From: Ophiostoma sp. CBS 140.51
Taxonomy: Eukaryota; Ascomycota; Sordariomycetes; Ophiostomatales; Ophiostomataceae
Reading direction: 5' to 3'
Length of the DNA: 64,000 bases
NCBI GenBank assembly: GCA_029298735.1
Contig: JANSLP010000052.1
Coordinates: 1 to 64,000 of the forward strand
The first letter of the stretch is position 1. The number at the start of each line of letters is the position of its first letter. Shown here one piece after another: positions 12,741-22,942 of the stretch. A program made the translations under genes and the position numbers. The notes under the pieces are model-generated. The model did no database searches. It was not told where the DNA came from and was given only the letters and a program-made list of their open reading frames with translations.

Positions 12741-13598
12741 TCTTTGTTGATCTGATTCTTTGATTTTTGTGTCGGATTTGTTGTCTATTTGATGTCATTT
12801 AACTTGACAATACTTGTTGTCTTTCGGTCATTGTGTCATTTCTTCTTTCATTTGTTTGCAAGCCTCTTTGTTTCCCAGCCATGGCTGTCTTGATTTCTTT
12901 TTTATTTTCCTTTTTCTTCTTTTCCTTGACACGCCCTGTTGTTTCTTTGATTCTGCACCATAATCCCCCCTTCTCACCCATATTGCTGTTTTGTTTTTAT
13001 TGTCTTGTGTACTCGAATTTACTGAGCGTATCCTGGCATGTCATTGGCCTCCAAGTGGAGATGTTGAAGCTTTTTTTCTGACTTTCGAATTGGTGGCTGA
13101 GGAGAATCTGTTGTTGCCGCAAGTGCGGGCAAGATTCGAAAGGAAAAAAGTAAGATGGAATTTGTTGCTGTTATGTGGATGGATGAAGGAAATGCCCTCC
13201 TAGGAAAGGAGTAATATTAATATATGGACGGAGGTTGAAGGTATTTGTGGAATTTGTTCTGTCGATATTTCAGTTTATAATGATTGTTTTATTTTGAGCC
13301 CTTCTTTTCTGAAATGAAATTTGCCATAAATAAAAGAAAATTGAGAAATATCCCCGACTTTTGTCACTCTTCATGAATATCATTTCCCCTGTATGCACCA
13401 TATATCACCGTGTTCCGAAAGTAAAGCAAAATTATTCCGTCCGCCGACCTCAACTCCGTTTGTCTAGCCTCGCTACCGAAATGTCCCAGCTAGGTATGTC
13501 CTTGAAAACGCCGCTGCTATATTGAAATTATTTCTTCCCTGCACTGTCACTGTCATTGTGTGCAGTTCGTCTTCTACTTTAATGTAGCCCCTTTCTCT
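12741..13598. other. Convergent 3' region
   Basis: 3' flanks of two convergent genes. The sequence is AT-richer and T-rich on the + strand (12780-13080). No gene recognised. Confidence 0.5.
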
Positions 13599-15362
13599 TT
13601 ACAGGTCAACCAGGTTGATGAGGTTGTTGATGTCCTGAACAGGCGGCGCCGTGCCGTTGCCACCGTTCTTGATGTTTCCTCCTCCAAGACAATTCTCACT
13701 GCTGTCGCTGTCTTTGGTGGCACCCGAGGTGGCCACACTCTGCGCACGACTGCGTGTGGCTGTCGCCGTCGTCCACGATATGCGCGACGGGCGTGACATC
13801 TGCATGGCCAGGCCACTGTACGGGTGATGTACGGCCATTGCAGCCACGGACGACTTGGCGCGTGTGTGGCGGGTCTGGGTCGGAGGAGCTGCCAGCTTCT
13901 TTGCCACCACCGCGTAGTAGGTTCCCTCTTCCTTTGCCTGTTGCACCTCCATCTTTTCCTTGTAGTGGGGGAATTCGTTGAGGTAGGGCCCGCCGTCGGC
14001 GGTACTGGTCGAGCTGTTACTGCGGGCCGGACGGGGGTTGTTGGTCGTGGTGCGAGTAGGGCCAGGGGCAAAGAGAGGAGGGACGGGGCTGGTGGCCTTG
14101 TGAACAGTTCCAGCAGTGGTGTCGGCACGACGAGGACCGCTCCGGACACCGTCACTTGTCACCTTGTCCGTCGCCTTCCTGTTGCGCTTCACCCACCAGA
14201 TCGGGAGACGTTCAAGGTCAACGGCCTTGAGACCCTCGGGGGTCTTCGGCATTACGTGGGCATAGTAGCACTTGACGCCGTAGTGGCTGGTCCACAGGTC
14301 AGTCTTTTTTCTTTAAATTTTCTATCCAATGTTTTTTGCGCTGCTTCGGAGGCGGGTGACTTACCAGGTACCCGTGCGGCACCAATGACGACAGGGCTTG
14401 CCTGGGGTGAGGATGCGAGGCTTCTGCGGCGACCAGGACAGCTTGGCCACCACAGTCTTCTTAAGAGGACTGCCAGGCTTGGGCGGAGGTGTGGTCGGTT
14501 CCTTCTTCTCCTTCTTGTCGCCAGAGGCAGACGTGGAAGTGACGCTGACCTCGGCGTCAGTTTTGGCGCCAGTTTGCTTGGCCTCCTTCTCCAAATGCGT
14601 TCCGTCAACAGCTCCGTCCAGCTGAACCATAGCCGGCTGGCTGTCAGTTACCCCAAAGTTAATGAGGTCGTTGACAAGCGTGTAGTTGTTTCCGTTGGCA
14701 GTAGGCTTTGTCTTGACGGCGTCGGTCACCGTCTTGGCCTCTGCGGCACTATTGAGCAAGTGCTCGCTCGGAGACTGACCAAAAGCGACGAGAAAGTCAT
14801 AGTCAATTTCAAACGGTGCACCGCCGTTTGCACCCTTGTCCTTGGGCAAGGACTCTCGGGCGGCAAGCATCGTAGGCGTTGTTGTGCGTGCGGCGACGGT
14901 GACACCAGCGGGTGTGCTCGGAGCCGTGACAAAGACCGGTGCCTCTTTGGCATCTTTTGTGTCTTCGGTGTCTTTTGTCTCGTTCGACGCAGCCTCTTCT
15001 TCCTTGGCCACAGTGGCAGTCTTGTACTTCCCCTTGGGCGACGTCACAGTCCCAGGAGTGGCCTTGTTCTTCTGAGAGATGATGCGGACCTCAAAGACGT
15101 TACTGTTGCTGTCGATGTCGCCATCATCGTCCTCAATCTTGGCCTTGGTGTCAAAGCTATTGTCATCGCTGGCAATGGCTAGCATCGTGGCAGCCTCCTC
15201 GGGCTTGAGCTCACGGGGCACGCCGACAATGTCGACCCAGTCAGGGAGCTGGTCGATAGCGACAAGAGGCACAAGACGCGCTGGAGCCTGGGAGCGACCA
15301 CCCGATGGCAGCATTGTGACTGGGCCTGGCCGCACGACGTAGTACTGCACGCGTGGAGACAT
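13599..15362 (-). CDS. CCCH-type zinc-finger protein
   Basis: Predicted RNA-binding-type protein of 561 residues from exons 15362-14365 and 14286-13599. The intron (donor GTAAGT, branch CTGAC, acceptor CAG) falls inside a cysteine codon. Splicing joins PCRHWCRTGTC to HYGVKCYYAH and creates a perfect C-x8-C-x5-C-x3-H finger (C324, C333, C339, H343), which supports the model strongly. The finger is followed by VMPKTPEGLKAVDLERLPIWW. The N-terminus (MSPRVQYYVVRPGPVTMLP) is an ordered-looking block of about 80 residues with WVDIVGVPREL. Between them lies a long acidic, Thr/Lys-rich disordered linker, and the tail is also low in order. I chose the ATG at 15362 because upstream in-frame sequence has no ATG. 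CCCH fingers usually bind AU-rich RNA; no specific target can be inferred. Confidence 0.85.
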
Positions 15363-15915
15363 GGTCACGGTTGTGGTGCTGCTTGGACCCAATGTCTGTC
15401 GTCTGTTGGCTGTAGTCTGAGACTCTATGGTGGCGATACTGCAGCTATGCTAGTGAATGTGTTAGACAAGATGACACGAGCACATGTATAAGTGAATGAA
15501 TGTTGAAAAGCAAAGACGAGCAAACCTTAGGTCCCAAGAAGCAGAGGCCGAGAAAAAGAGGGGAGTCGACGGTGGGGAAGAACAGAAAAGAAGGGGCGAA
15601 AAAGAAAAGAAAGTGGAGGGAGAGGAGCAGCAGTGAAGAGGAGAAGGGGAAAGGGACAGATATTTATACCAGAGGAGATAGCAGGTCGGTGACGAGGGGC
15701 GTTGACGCGGTGGTCGCTGCATTTGAGGGTCTTGAGGCGAGGGTCAAAAGAAGGCCACAGAGGAGTGTTGGGGCGACTGAGTGTAAACAAATGGATAAAC
15801 AGAGGGGGATCAGACGAAGAGTTGATAACCATTCGTATGAGAATTAAAAGGTTGCGTTACACATGCCCGAGCTAAGCTAAAGTCAGAGATAAACAGAGGG
15901 CAGACAGAGAGGGAA
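15363..15915. other. Upstream region of the CCCH gene
   Basis: Promoter/leader region, purine-rich on the + strand (15540-15660), i.e. pyrimidine-rich on the transcribed strand of the gene on the left. No gene recognised. Confidence 0.5.
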
Positions 15916-16010
15916 GGAGACAGAAGGACAGGAGACAGAAGGACAGGAGACAGAAGGACAGGAGACAGAAGGACAGGAGACAGAAGGACAGGAGACAGAA
16001 GGACAGGAGG
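15916..16010. repeat. 15-bp minisatellite, six perfect copies
   Basis: The unit ggagacagaaggaca occurs six times without change from 15916 to 16005, followed by a 5-base partial copy. It lies upstream of the CCCH gene and downstream of the tubulin cofactor E gene, outside any recognised coding sequence. Perfect identity suggests recent slippage. Confidence 0.97.
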
Positions 16011-16279
16011 CTCAATGAAGCAAGAAGAGAGAAATAGAGTATTGAAAACCGTTTGCATATTCTTTTTTTTTATGTTTATTAATATATTATATTGTATTGT
16101 GTTATTTTGTTTATCATTATTATCGAGCACATTGTCACTCGTCGTCCATAGTTCTCTTCAGATGTGCATGATATTGTTTGTCATTTTGATGGTCATATAC
16201 AGCTCACCGTGGTGTTGTATTTTTGTCAACATATTATCCAAGTTGTCCTGATTGCTAATCTCGTTAATAGACCACCTCC

Positions 16280-18205
16280 CTACCTCACTTCAACGCGTAT
16301 CCTTGCCTCCATGCCGTCGACACAGAAGCCAAACTGTCGTGGACTGTCCTTGAGTTCCACTTCACGCTTGACCCAGCGACCCTTTAGATTCGGGTCGGCG
16401 GCGTCGACGTCGTTGCTGTCTGTACCCTCTTTTGTCTCTACCACTTCTTTAGTCTCGTCTCCCACTCCTATCTCTTCATCCCCATCTTCGTCCTCATCCT
16501 CATCCTCATATTCTTCGTCTACACCGGCTACCGGATCCCACTCGCCCGTCTCCCATACTAGCCGCAGCTGCTGCGGCGACCGTCCAAACAGCCGGCCCGC
16601 CAGCCCTTTTACTGCATACATGTCAAATGATTTCGGGATCGCGGCCGACTTTTCTTGTCCTTCCTTGTCGAGCGAGAAGAGTACTTGAACGAGCCGTGCC
16701 TCCAAAAAGGCCGGGTTGATCTCGGCATGCCGCACCACCGCCGGCTCGCCATACAGCTCGCACAGCTCGGCATATCGTCTATGGCGGGCAATCACGGCCG
16801 CTTCGGCAGAACCGCCGGCCGGCACGGCGGCCATTTGTTTGGCAATGCGCGACAGATAAAACATTTCGGCATTGGCGCGGTCGGTGGGTGTAATGTTGCT
16901 AAAGTTGAGCGTCTTGAGTCGGGCGAGGCGGCCGACGGCGACCATATAGGATTCTTCCGTGGACGCGGTGGTGCTGGACGAGGATGAGGATGCAGCTGTC
17001 GAGTTTGCAGTCGCTGCCGAAGAAGTTGGCTCGCTATCGAGGTTGGGATTGTTGTAGATGGGATTGTGGGCGAACCGGAGAGACACCATGCCCGGGAACA
17101 CGTCGGGTAGGGCGTCGACGAAGGACCACGAGGTGACCAAATTGTAGGAGAGGTCGACATATGTGAGTGTTGGAGAGAAGGCAAAGATGGGTGCACCTTC
17201 TGCCTTGACTTGTGCAATGCGACACCCCTTGAGGTGCAGGTTGCGTAGCGACTTGAGCTCCGATAAGCTGGCCAGGTCCGACAGCGCCGTGAAGTCGTTG
17301 AACTCGAGGTTGAGCGTCGTCAAGGTTTTCGATAGAGAGGCCATCGGTAGGGCTGGTGTAAGACTCGTCAACTGGTTCGAACCGGCTGCCAGCGATGTCA
17401 AAGCTGGAAAGTTGACCGTCATGTGCCCAATCTCGGCCCACGACAAGAACGTTTCCTCCAACGCCAGATCGCGCACCCCGTGAAAGGCGCCCAGATATGC
17501 ACTGCCCTCGGCCACCGAGACCCGGTTGCCATTAACGCGCAGGCCTCGCAGACGTGGCAGCTCGCCGCAGATGGTCGCCACTGTTGCAAAGTCGGTAAAC
17601 AGGTTGCGACTCAGGTCGAGCTCGGTGATGCTCGGACAGGTCGTCTGGATCTGTGAGACGGCATTCGGTCCATCGCCAGCGTCACCCGCCGAAAGAACAC
17701 ACTGTCCGTCCAAAATCACCACTTTCAGAGTCTCAATCTGTGCCAGTTGCCGCCGAATCTTGTCGAACCCGACCTCCTCGGCCACCTTGCCGGAGATGAC
17801 AATCTGGCGACCAGGCACTGTACCACCCGCTCGTGTCTCTTCGGTGGCATCTGTTGTTGCTTCAGAAGCGTACTTGGCCCGTACCGCTTCCAGGAAAGTC
17901 CGTGGCGGATCCGCCGGTCGTGTTGGCCGCACAAATGATGCCGGTGTCGTTGGGGCTGCTGCCAGTGCTGGATGCGGCACGTCGCCCACGAGCACGACGG
18001 GTGGCGGCCGTGACCGCTGGCTGCATGTAAAGTACCGCACGCCCTTGTGCACGCCGTCGTGTTTGCCGCGTGTAGGATCGTCCCATTCAACACCGAGCCA
18101 GGTGCCTCCCGCTGTGCCTGCGACCTCGCCAATGCAGCGGACGGTGCAGAGGTTGCCGTCGTAGGAGCGGCGCTGGCCGACTGCGGCGGGTTGTTGTGTT
18201 GCCAT
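16280..18205 (-). CDS. Tubulin-folding cofactor E
   Basis: Cytosolic chaperone acting with cofactors C and D to assemble and disassemble alpha/beta-tubulin dimers (human TBCE; Pac2/Alp21 in yeasts). One exon, 641 residues. The N-terminal CAP-Gly domain is at about residues 15-75, with GTWLGVEWDDPTRGKHDG (GKHDG where GKNDG is usual). Leucine-rich repeats span about 150-370 (ITELDLSRNLF, LTTLNLEFNDF, LRNLHLKGCRI, LTYVDLSYNLV). The C-terminus from about 480 fits the ubiquitin-like domain and carries an acidic insertion (EEYEDEDEDEDGDEE). It is longer than the human protein (about 527) because of low-complexity insertions, including a Ser/Thr run in the LRR-Ubl linker. The ATG has a strong GCCATGG context. 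Confidence 0.93.
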   Translation of the reverse strand: MATQQPAAVGQRRSYDGNLCTVRCIGEVAGTAGGTWLGVEWDDPTRGKHDGVHKGVRYFTCSQRSRPPPVVLVGDVPHPALAAAPTTPASFVRPTRPADPPRTFLEAVRAKYASEATTDATEETRAGGTVPGRQIVISGKVAEEVGFDKIRRQLAQIETLKVVILDGQCVLSAGDAGDGPNAVSQIQTTCPSITELDLSRNLFTDFATVATICGELPRLRGLRVNGNRVSVAEGSAYLGAFHGVRDLALEETFLSWAEIGHMTVNFPALTSLAAGSNQLTSLTPALPMASLSKTLTTLNLEFNDFTALSDLASLSELKSLRNLHLKGCRIAQVKAEGAPIFAFSPTLTYVDLSYNLVTSWSFVDALPDVFPGMVSLRFAHNPIYNNPNLDSEPTSSAATANSTAASSSSSSTTASTEESYMVAVGRLARLKTLNFSNITPTDRANAEMFYLSRIAKQMAAVPAGGSAEAAVIARHRRYAELCELYGEPAVVRHAEINPAFLEARLVQVLFSLDKEGQEKSAAIPKSFDMYAVKGLAGRLFGRSPQQLRLVWETGEWDPVAGVDEEYEDEDEDEDGDEEIGVGDETKEVVETKEGTDSNDVDAADPNLKGRWVKREVELKDSPRQFGFCVDGMEARIRVEVR

Positions 18206-18749
18206 GGCGGGCGTGTGTGAGGAGGTGTATGTGTGTATCTTCTGTATCTGTTTTTCACCTCCCGACTTCTCTTGGCCCTATATGTCAAGACTGCATATCC
18301 AGGCAGCAGGTAAAATAAGGTAGAAGAGGGGTGAGAAGTGGACGGGATAGGCAGCAGAATAAAGGAGAGTAAACAGTCTAGACGCGCCAAAGAAGAAAAC
18401 AAAAACACGCTCGCTGGCTCAAAAGTTGTCAAATAAATGATTTTATAGCCGTCGAATCATTGCTGCTTGTAAATTTGATCCTCGTTGAATCTGTCCCGTC
18501 GCTTGCTCTTGGTGAACTTTGACATTGGACGTTGGACGTTGACCCACGCTAGTAGAGCCATTCAGGGGCATTCGCGATCAGCGGCGCCTGCCCTGAGCTC
18601 CAGCGTGCAACTGCCGTTTTAGGTCTTTAGCTCACTTGTCTGCACCAATTCATAACAATTGCCTTATTTAGTCACGTGGATCAATTCCATATATACAATT
18701 TATTTTACATCTTTTCTCCTCATTTCACATTATCCTTTCCACACTTCTT
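18206..18749. other. Intergenic region
   Basis: Promoter of the cofactor E gene and 3' flank of the hydratase gene. No gene or repeat recognised. Confidence 0.5.
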
Positions 18750-19799
18750 TTACAGCTTGCTCTTGCCGGCCGCAACCTTGATCAGAGCACGGCCGTTGCT
18801 CAGGCACACCTTGCCGCCCTCAATCGCCGTCTCGAACCGAATCTCTTCGAAACCATCGGCGTTGACCTCGCCCGTCCGCCATGCCGACGTCACCAGCTTG
18901 TCGCCGGGCCGAACAGGGCTCGCGAACCGCGCCTGGTACTCGCGGATGTTGGCCGGGTCGCCGCCACCCAGGTTCTTCAATAACAAATGGGCAGTCGAGT
19001 TGAACGAGTACAGGCCGTGGATGATGGCGCCGCCAAAGCCCATCTTGACACCGGGCTCCGGGGTGGCATGCAGCGGGTTGTAGTCGCCGTTGAGGCGGTA
19101 CAGGAGGGCCGTCTCCTCGGTGGTCTGGTCCACAAAGGTAACATCAGGGGCGCGGCGGGGCGAGGGGGGCGGGAAGTTGACCGTAGCCGGACCCTTGGGA
19201 CCGCCCCAGCCGCCCTGGCCGACGTAAAAGGCGGAGCCGACGGCCTGGGTGTAAATCTCGTTGGTCTCGGTATCCACAAGATCGGTCTGGGTCTCGAGGA
19301 CGGTGCCCGGGCGGCCCTTGTCGTAGACACCGACGACAGTGGTGCGCAGCTCAAAGGAGCGGCCTTCCGAGGTGGGCGGAAGAGGCTTCAGGAAGCGCAT
19401 GAGGCGCTGGCCATCGAGGACGCGCTTGGCATCGAGGTTGGGGGCGCCGGGGATCTTGACGGCCTTTTCAGCGGCGTAAAAGTCGACGACCTCCTGGGTG
19501 TTTGTCTTGAAGGCTGTTATTGTTAGTGGGAGACATAAGAACGACCGAAGGGAGGATAAAACATACGCAGGATGATGGGGTACGTCGGGAAGACGGAGAA
19601 GTTGGGGTGAAGTTCCTGTGATTGTTAGCTGCCAATGGCTTCCAATGTCATTATCCTTCCTATCGAGAAGCCAACATACGTAAAGGAAGTGCAGCTCGTC
19701 GGCCGTGGCACCGATGGAGCTCGCAAAGAGCAGCGCATCGCGCTTGAGCCACGAAACCTTCGTGGGAGGGTACTTGAAACCGGCGCCAGGACCAGACAT
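18750..19799 (-). CDS. Peroxisomal MaoC-type (R)-enoyl-CoA hydratase 2
   Basis: Likely hydrates trans-2-enoyl-CoA to (R)-3-hydroxyacyl-CoA in peroxisomes. Three exons, 19799-19680, 19615-19567 and 19513-18750, give 310 residues. Both introns have GTATGT donors and CTAAC branch sites. The fold should be a double hot-dog: the N-terminal half (ALLFASSIGATADELHFLYE, FPTYPIILPF) resembles the degenerate first half of the hydratase-2 domain of Fox2. The C-terminal half carries the hydratase-2 signature YRLNGDYNPLHATPE with candidate catalytic D200 and H205, then GFGGAIIHGLYSF. The last residues are SKL, a perfect PTS1. It is a free-standing domain without the dehydrogenase parts of Fox2. The exact substrate is not shown by the sequence. 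Confidence 0.92.
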   Translation of the reverse strand: MSGPGAGFKYPPTKVSWLKRDALLFASSIGATADELHFLYVCWLLDRKDNDIGSHWQLTITGTSPQLLRLPDVPHHPAYVLSSLRSFLCLPLTITAFKTNTQEVVDFYAAEKAVKIPGAPNLDAKRVLDGQRLMRFLKPLPPTSEGRSFELRTTVVGVYDKGRPGTVLETQTDLVDTETNEIYTQAVGSAFYVGQGGWGGPKGPATVNFPPPSPRRAPDVTFVDQTTEETALLYRLNGDYNPLHATPEPGVKMGFGGAIIHGLYSFNSTAHLLLKNLGGGDPANIREYQARFASPVRPGDKLVTSAWRTGEVNADGFEEIRFETAIEGGKVCLSNGRALIKVAAGKSKL

Positions 19800-20495
19800 T
19801 GTGATGTGTGTGGATATGTTTTTGTGTATGAAAAGATGAATAAAGTCAATGGTAAAAAATAAGAAGAAAGTCAAGAAGAGAAGAGAAGTCTTTTTACAAA
19901 TCTGGGGTTATTGGAGATCAAAGACAAAATCCTGGGGAGCTCCTTCTGGGGGAGAGACGCTTAGCTGTAGTGGAATTGCCGAGGTTCGAATAGCGGGGAA
20001 GCTTTTGCGGTGGTCTCGGTGGTTGGTTTTACGCTGTGCGCGTGGCCGCGGCGACCGCAGATAGCGTATTGACACTGCAAGACAGTGGGTTCCCGGCTTC
20101 CCCAGGGCCCGCACCCACGCTATCCCATCGTGTAAGCGAAGAGGAGGTAATACCAAGTCCCAAGGGTTCTCCGAATGGGGCCATCTCCAACACATAACGA
20201 CATCGTTTTCTCCTCATTTACATCGGCAGATCGTGTCACTGTCAAACTACGGAGCATGCATACTCGATTAATAATATTTTCTTAAATTCACTTATGTATG
20301 CAATAGGGAATGTGCGTGGAGCTGTCATCTGCCTCGGCGTCCGGCCATCCGAATCGGCGTCGGCAGAGAAATATGGTAAAACAAAAAAGGTAATGTACAA
20401 AACCAAAGGGGAATCAAGTCAATCTGGGGGGCTCGTATCGCAATGAGAAATAAACCAAAACAATCATGTTCACATTCTTCTCCAAGCGGATGTTC
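19800..20495. other. Intergenic region between tandem minus-strand genes
   Basis: Promoter/leader of the hydratase gene and 3' flank of the next gene. No gene recognised. Confidence 0.5.
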
Positions 20496-21920
20496 CTACA
20501 GGTGAACCTGTGCCCGGTCGCATTCCTCGAGAAAGCGGTAGATACCCTCCAAACCCTCAAACTCCTGCGACATGTGCTCGCCCGAGCTCAAGACGGGCGG
20601 CGACATGCTCGCATAACCGTCTTCGTCGGCAGCAGCGTCGAGAACAACACCGCTTCTGGCCGACGACGCAGGGAACGACGCCATCCATGGGTTCGCGCCG
20701 GCGGCGTCATAGTAGTCAAAGACGTCGCGCAGCTCGTCTTCGTCTTCTTCAGACGACAGCCACGACTGATGCGACCGCAACGAGCCGCCGGGCGACGTCA
20801 GCATGTCCTCAGCCTCACTGCTGCGAAGCGACTCGGACGTGTCCGGAGCGAAAGGGAAACGTAGAGCGGCAAATGTGCCCATGGCCAAGTCGAAGCCGGG
20901 GTCCTGGCCCACGAGGCCGCGGGTGATACCCAAGTCCTCACAGAGCCGGTCAACCGTCTCGGCGTCGACACCAGGGAAGCGTACACGAAGCACAGTCCCC
21001 TCGTCTTGGTCGAGCAGCACAGGCAAGTCGCCCAACGAGGCTAGTCGTTTCAGGTCGTTCATGATGGCGCTGAGCTCCTTGAGAGCACGCGCAAAGTCGA
21101 CGCTGAGCACATCGAGGAAGCCCTCGGTGCCGAGCGTGACGGCGGCCTTACCCGTAGCATTGGCGGGGGCAGCAGCAGTGACGCCGGACAGACCGACAAG
21201 GGGAGCCAGGGCCGTAATGGTGGGGTTGAGCGGGAAGTCAACAAACGAGCCAGGAGCCATCTTGGGCATCGTGGGCACAGCCAGCTTGCGGGCCATGTCC
21301 TCCTCGAGAGCGCTGATGGCCTTGTACGAGGCGCGGCCGTGAGCGTCGGTGCCGTCGTAGCGGGCACGCTTGCCCGAGACCCAGAACGCACGCATCGCCT
21401 GCGAGACGTTCTGGACCACCTGGGCGGGGGCTGCGGGAGTGTGTGAGAAGTACCGGGCACCACCGCGGCCAGCACCGCCCGTGGCATAACCACCAGCCGT
21501 GCGCGGGAGGGCGCCGCCCGTCAGGTTGGGACGGAGTGTCGAGGCAAACGGTGCGCGGCCGGACGACTTCCAGACGGCATGCGAGCCAACGCTGGACTTG
21601 AGGTAGGCGGCACGGTCGACATAACGAGGCGCAGCTGAGCCATCGGTGCTGAAAAACCGGCGAACGGCACGGTGCGTCGAGGAGTACCAGCGCGAGCCGC
21701 TGCCGCTGTTGCTCTTAATCTGGCGGCGGAAGGCAAGCGGGTGCACGGGTTGGCGACCATGACCGTAGGGGGTCGATCGGACGGTAATCGGTTCGAGTTC
21801 ACCGCGGGTGGCGGCTTGGATCTGGTTCCGGAGAACTTTGGTGATCTTTGTGCCGGTGGTGAGGGCCTGTCGCAGGACTCTCTGGGCCATTGGGACCCAG
21901 ATGCCTCCGGAGGACGCCAT
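20496..21920 (-). CDS. Fungal-specific protein, predicted mitochondrial
   Basis: Single-exon gene of 474 residues. I do not recognise a characterised domain. I start at MASSGGIWVPMAQRVLRQAL, because the 65 residues that could be added upstream look like translated leader (Leu-rich, overlapping a TATTTAAA-like site near 22078). The first 100 residues are Arg/Ser-rich and almost free of acid (KITKVLRNQIQ, RWYSSTHRAVRRFFST), as expected of a mitochondrial presequence. A second Arg-rich block with RYFSHTPAA follows. The middle is more ordered (FLDVLSVDFARALKELSAIMNDLKRLASLGDLPV) with a VRFPGVDAETVDRLCEDLGI stretch. The tail is acidic and ends FEGLEGIYRFLEECDRAQVHL. The mitochondrial assignment rests on composition only; no function is offered. 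Confidence 0.8.
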   Translation of the reverse strand: MASSGGIWVPMAQRVLRQALTTGTKITKVLRNQIQAATRGELEPITVRSTPYGHGRQPVHPLAFRRQIKSNSGSGSRWYSSTHRAVRRFFSTDGSAAPRYVDRAAYLKSSVGSHAVWKSSGRAPFASTLRPNLTGGALPRTAGGYATGGAGRGGARYFSHTPAAPAQVVQNVSQAMRAFWVSGKRARYDGTDAHGRASYKAISALEEDMARKLAVPTMPKMAPGSFVDFPLNPTITALAPLVGLSGVTAAAPANATGKAAVTLGTEGFLDVLSVDFARALKELSAIMNDLKRLASLGDLPVLLDQDEGTVLRVRFPGVDAETVDRLCEDLGITRGLVGQDPGFDLAMGTFAALRFPFAPDTSESLRSSEAEDMLTSPGGSLRSHQSWLSSEEDEDELRDVFDYYDAAGANPWMASFPASSARSGVVLDAAADEDGYASMSPPVLSSGEHMSQEFEGLEGIYRFLEECDRAQVHL

Positions 21921-22619
21921 CGCCAAACACAAAAGGTTCGTGCTCAGTTTCAAAATGCCTCTCGTGAAAAAGGCACTGGGAAACCACACGGATATGTCGA
22001 TGTAGACGTGAAGTAAAAGGAGGGAAAAGAGGGAAAAGAGGCGGTGGAAGGAGCGGCGAGTAAGAAGTCGGCCTCTATTTAAACCGTGATATACGCCAGG
22101 CCGCCGTTGATTCACTCCTCACTAGTATTCGCTGGCACATAGCGGGAACTTACGGGGTTACGGGTGCATGACGTTGATGCCTGAAACCGCCAAAAATCCG
22201 CCACCCGGCCGCAGTCAACTGTGTAGCTGGAAGTTCCATGCCCTGCTAAGCCTGTGCGGATTCCCCGAATTCCCCGTGGCAGAGACGGCTTCTAGCGCTT
22301 TTAGTGGGCTCCCTCCCCTGTTCCGTGTCGTCGACTGGCGCCTCTTGTTATCGGACTCGAGGCCTCGTCCGCCAGGCGCCATTCCAAAATGAGATAAGCG
22401 ATAAGTTATCCCCGAAATGACTAAGCAGTCAATGGTATCCACTCTTTCTCGGCCGTCGACTGGTTCCACCCACGCACTAATGATTTTCCAGCTATTTTCC
22501 CAATTTTTTTTGCTCACTCGACCCCGAAAGCTCCAATAAATCTGCGAAACTTTTTTCACGTCTGCTCTTTTCCCCTTCCTTTCCTCTTTCCAATCACCTT
22601 TTTCTGCAGTCTCTGCATT
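21921..22619. promoter_or_regulatory. Divergent promoter region
   Basis: Separates the minus-strand putative mitochondrial gene from the plus-strand noncoding locus. A TTTAAA-like element lies near 22078 for the minus gene, and a C/T-rich tract at 22560-22610 precedes the noncoding locus. Confidence 0.4.
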
Positions 22620-22654
22620 TTCTTTTCACAACGAGGCTTCTTGTCCTCAACACG

Positions 22655-22942
22655 CCCAAGAACAATGCAATGCGCAAGGTACGGTGTTCCACCCTCTCCT
22701 CTCTCTCACAACCACACACTATTCTCTGCCCTTTGTCTCTGTTGCAATGATGCTTTTTTAAACATGAACAATCCAAATCATACACAATCATGGTGAAAAC
22801 AACATTCACAGAATGGCACTGAGCAACAAGACGAACCTGCACATTGTTTCTACCTTCTACAAGACAAGGCGAAGTTGCCTCTCTCTCCTGGCGGACACCT
22901 GTGCTAACAGTTTTCTGCAGTTCGCATTGCATTGTTCTTGGG
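22655..22942 (+). repeat. 20-bp perfect inverted repeat flanking an intron
   Basis: The arm at 22655-22674 (cccaagaacaatgcaatgcg) is the exact reverse complement of 22923-22942. The arms sit 4 nt before the proposed donor (22679) and 2 nt after the proposed acceptor (22920). In spliced RNA they would form a 20-bp stem with a 6-nt loop crossing the exon junction; in unspliced RNA they would bring the two splice sites together. Confidence 0.9.
22741..22827 (+). ncRNA. C/D-box snoRNA candidate A
   Basis: Terminal stem gttgc (22741-22745)/gcaac (22823-22827) brackets a C-box-like ATGATGC (22747-22753) and a D box CTGA (22819-22822); a C'-like TGGTGA is at about 22791. The internal segment tgaacaatccaa (22765-22776) is complementary to the LSU rRNA segment UUGGAUUGUUCA as I recall it from the conserved 25S sequence near GUUGGAUUGUUCACCC. 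The D' box is poor. Length is 87 nt, inside the first putative intron. Confidence 0.6.

Noticed and set aside
13481..13581. Tiny spliced + strand frame (ATGTCCCAGCTAG with donor GTATGT, acceptor TGCAG)
   Set aside because: The splice sites are good but the product would be about nine residues, and it overlaps the 3' region of the CCCH gene. Too little to call a gene.
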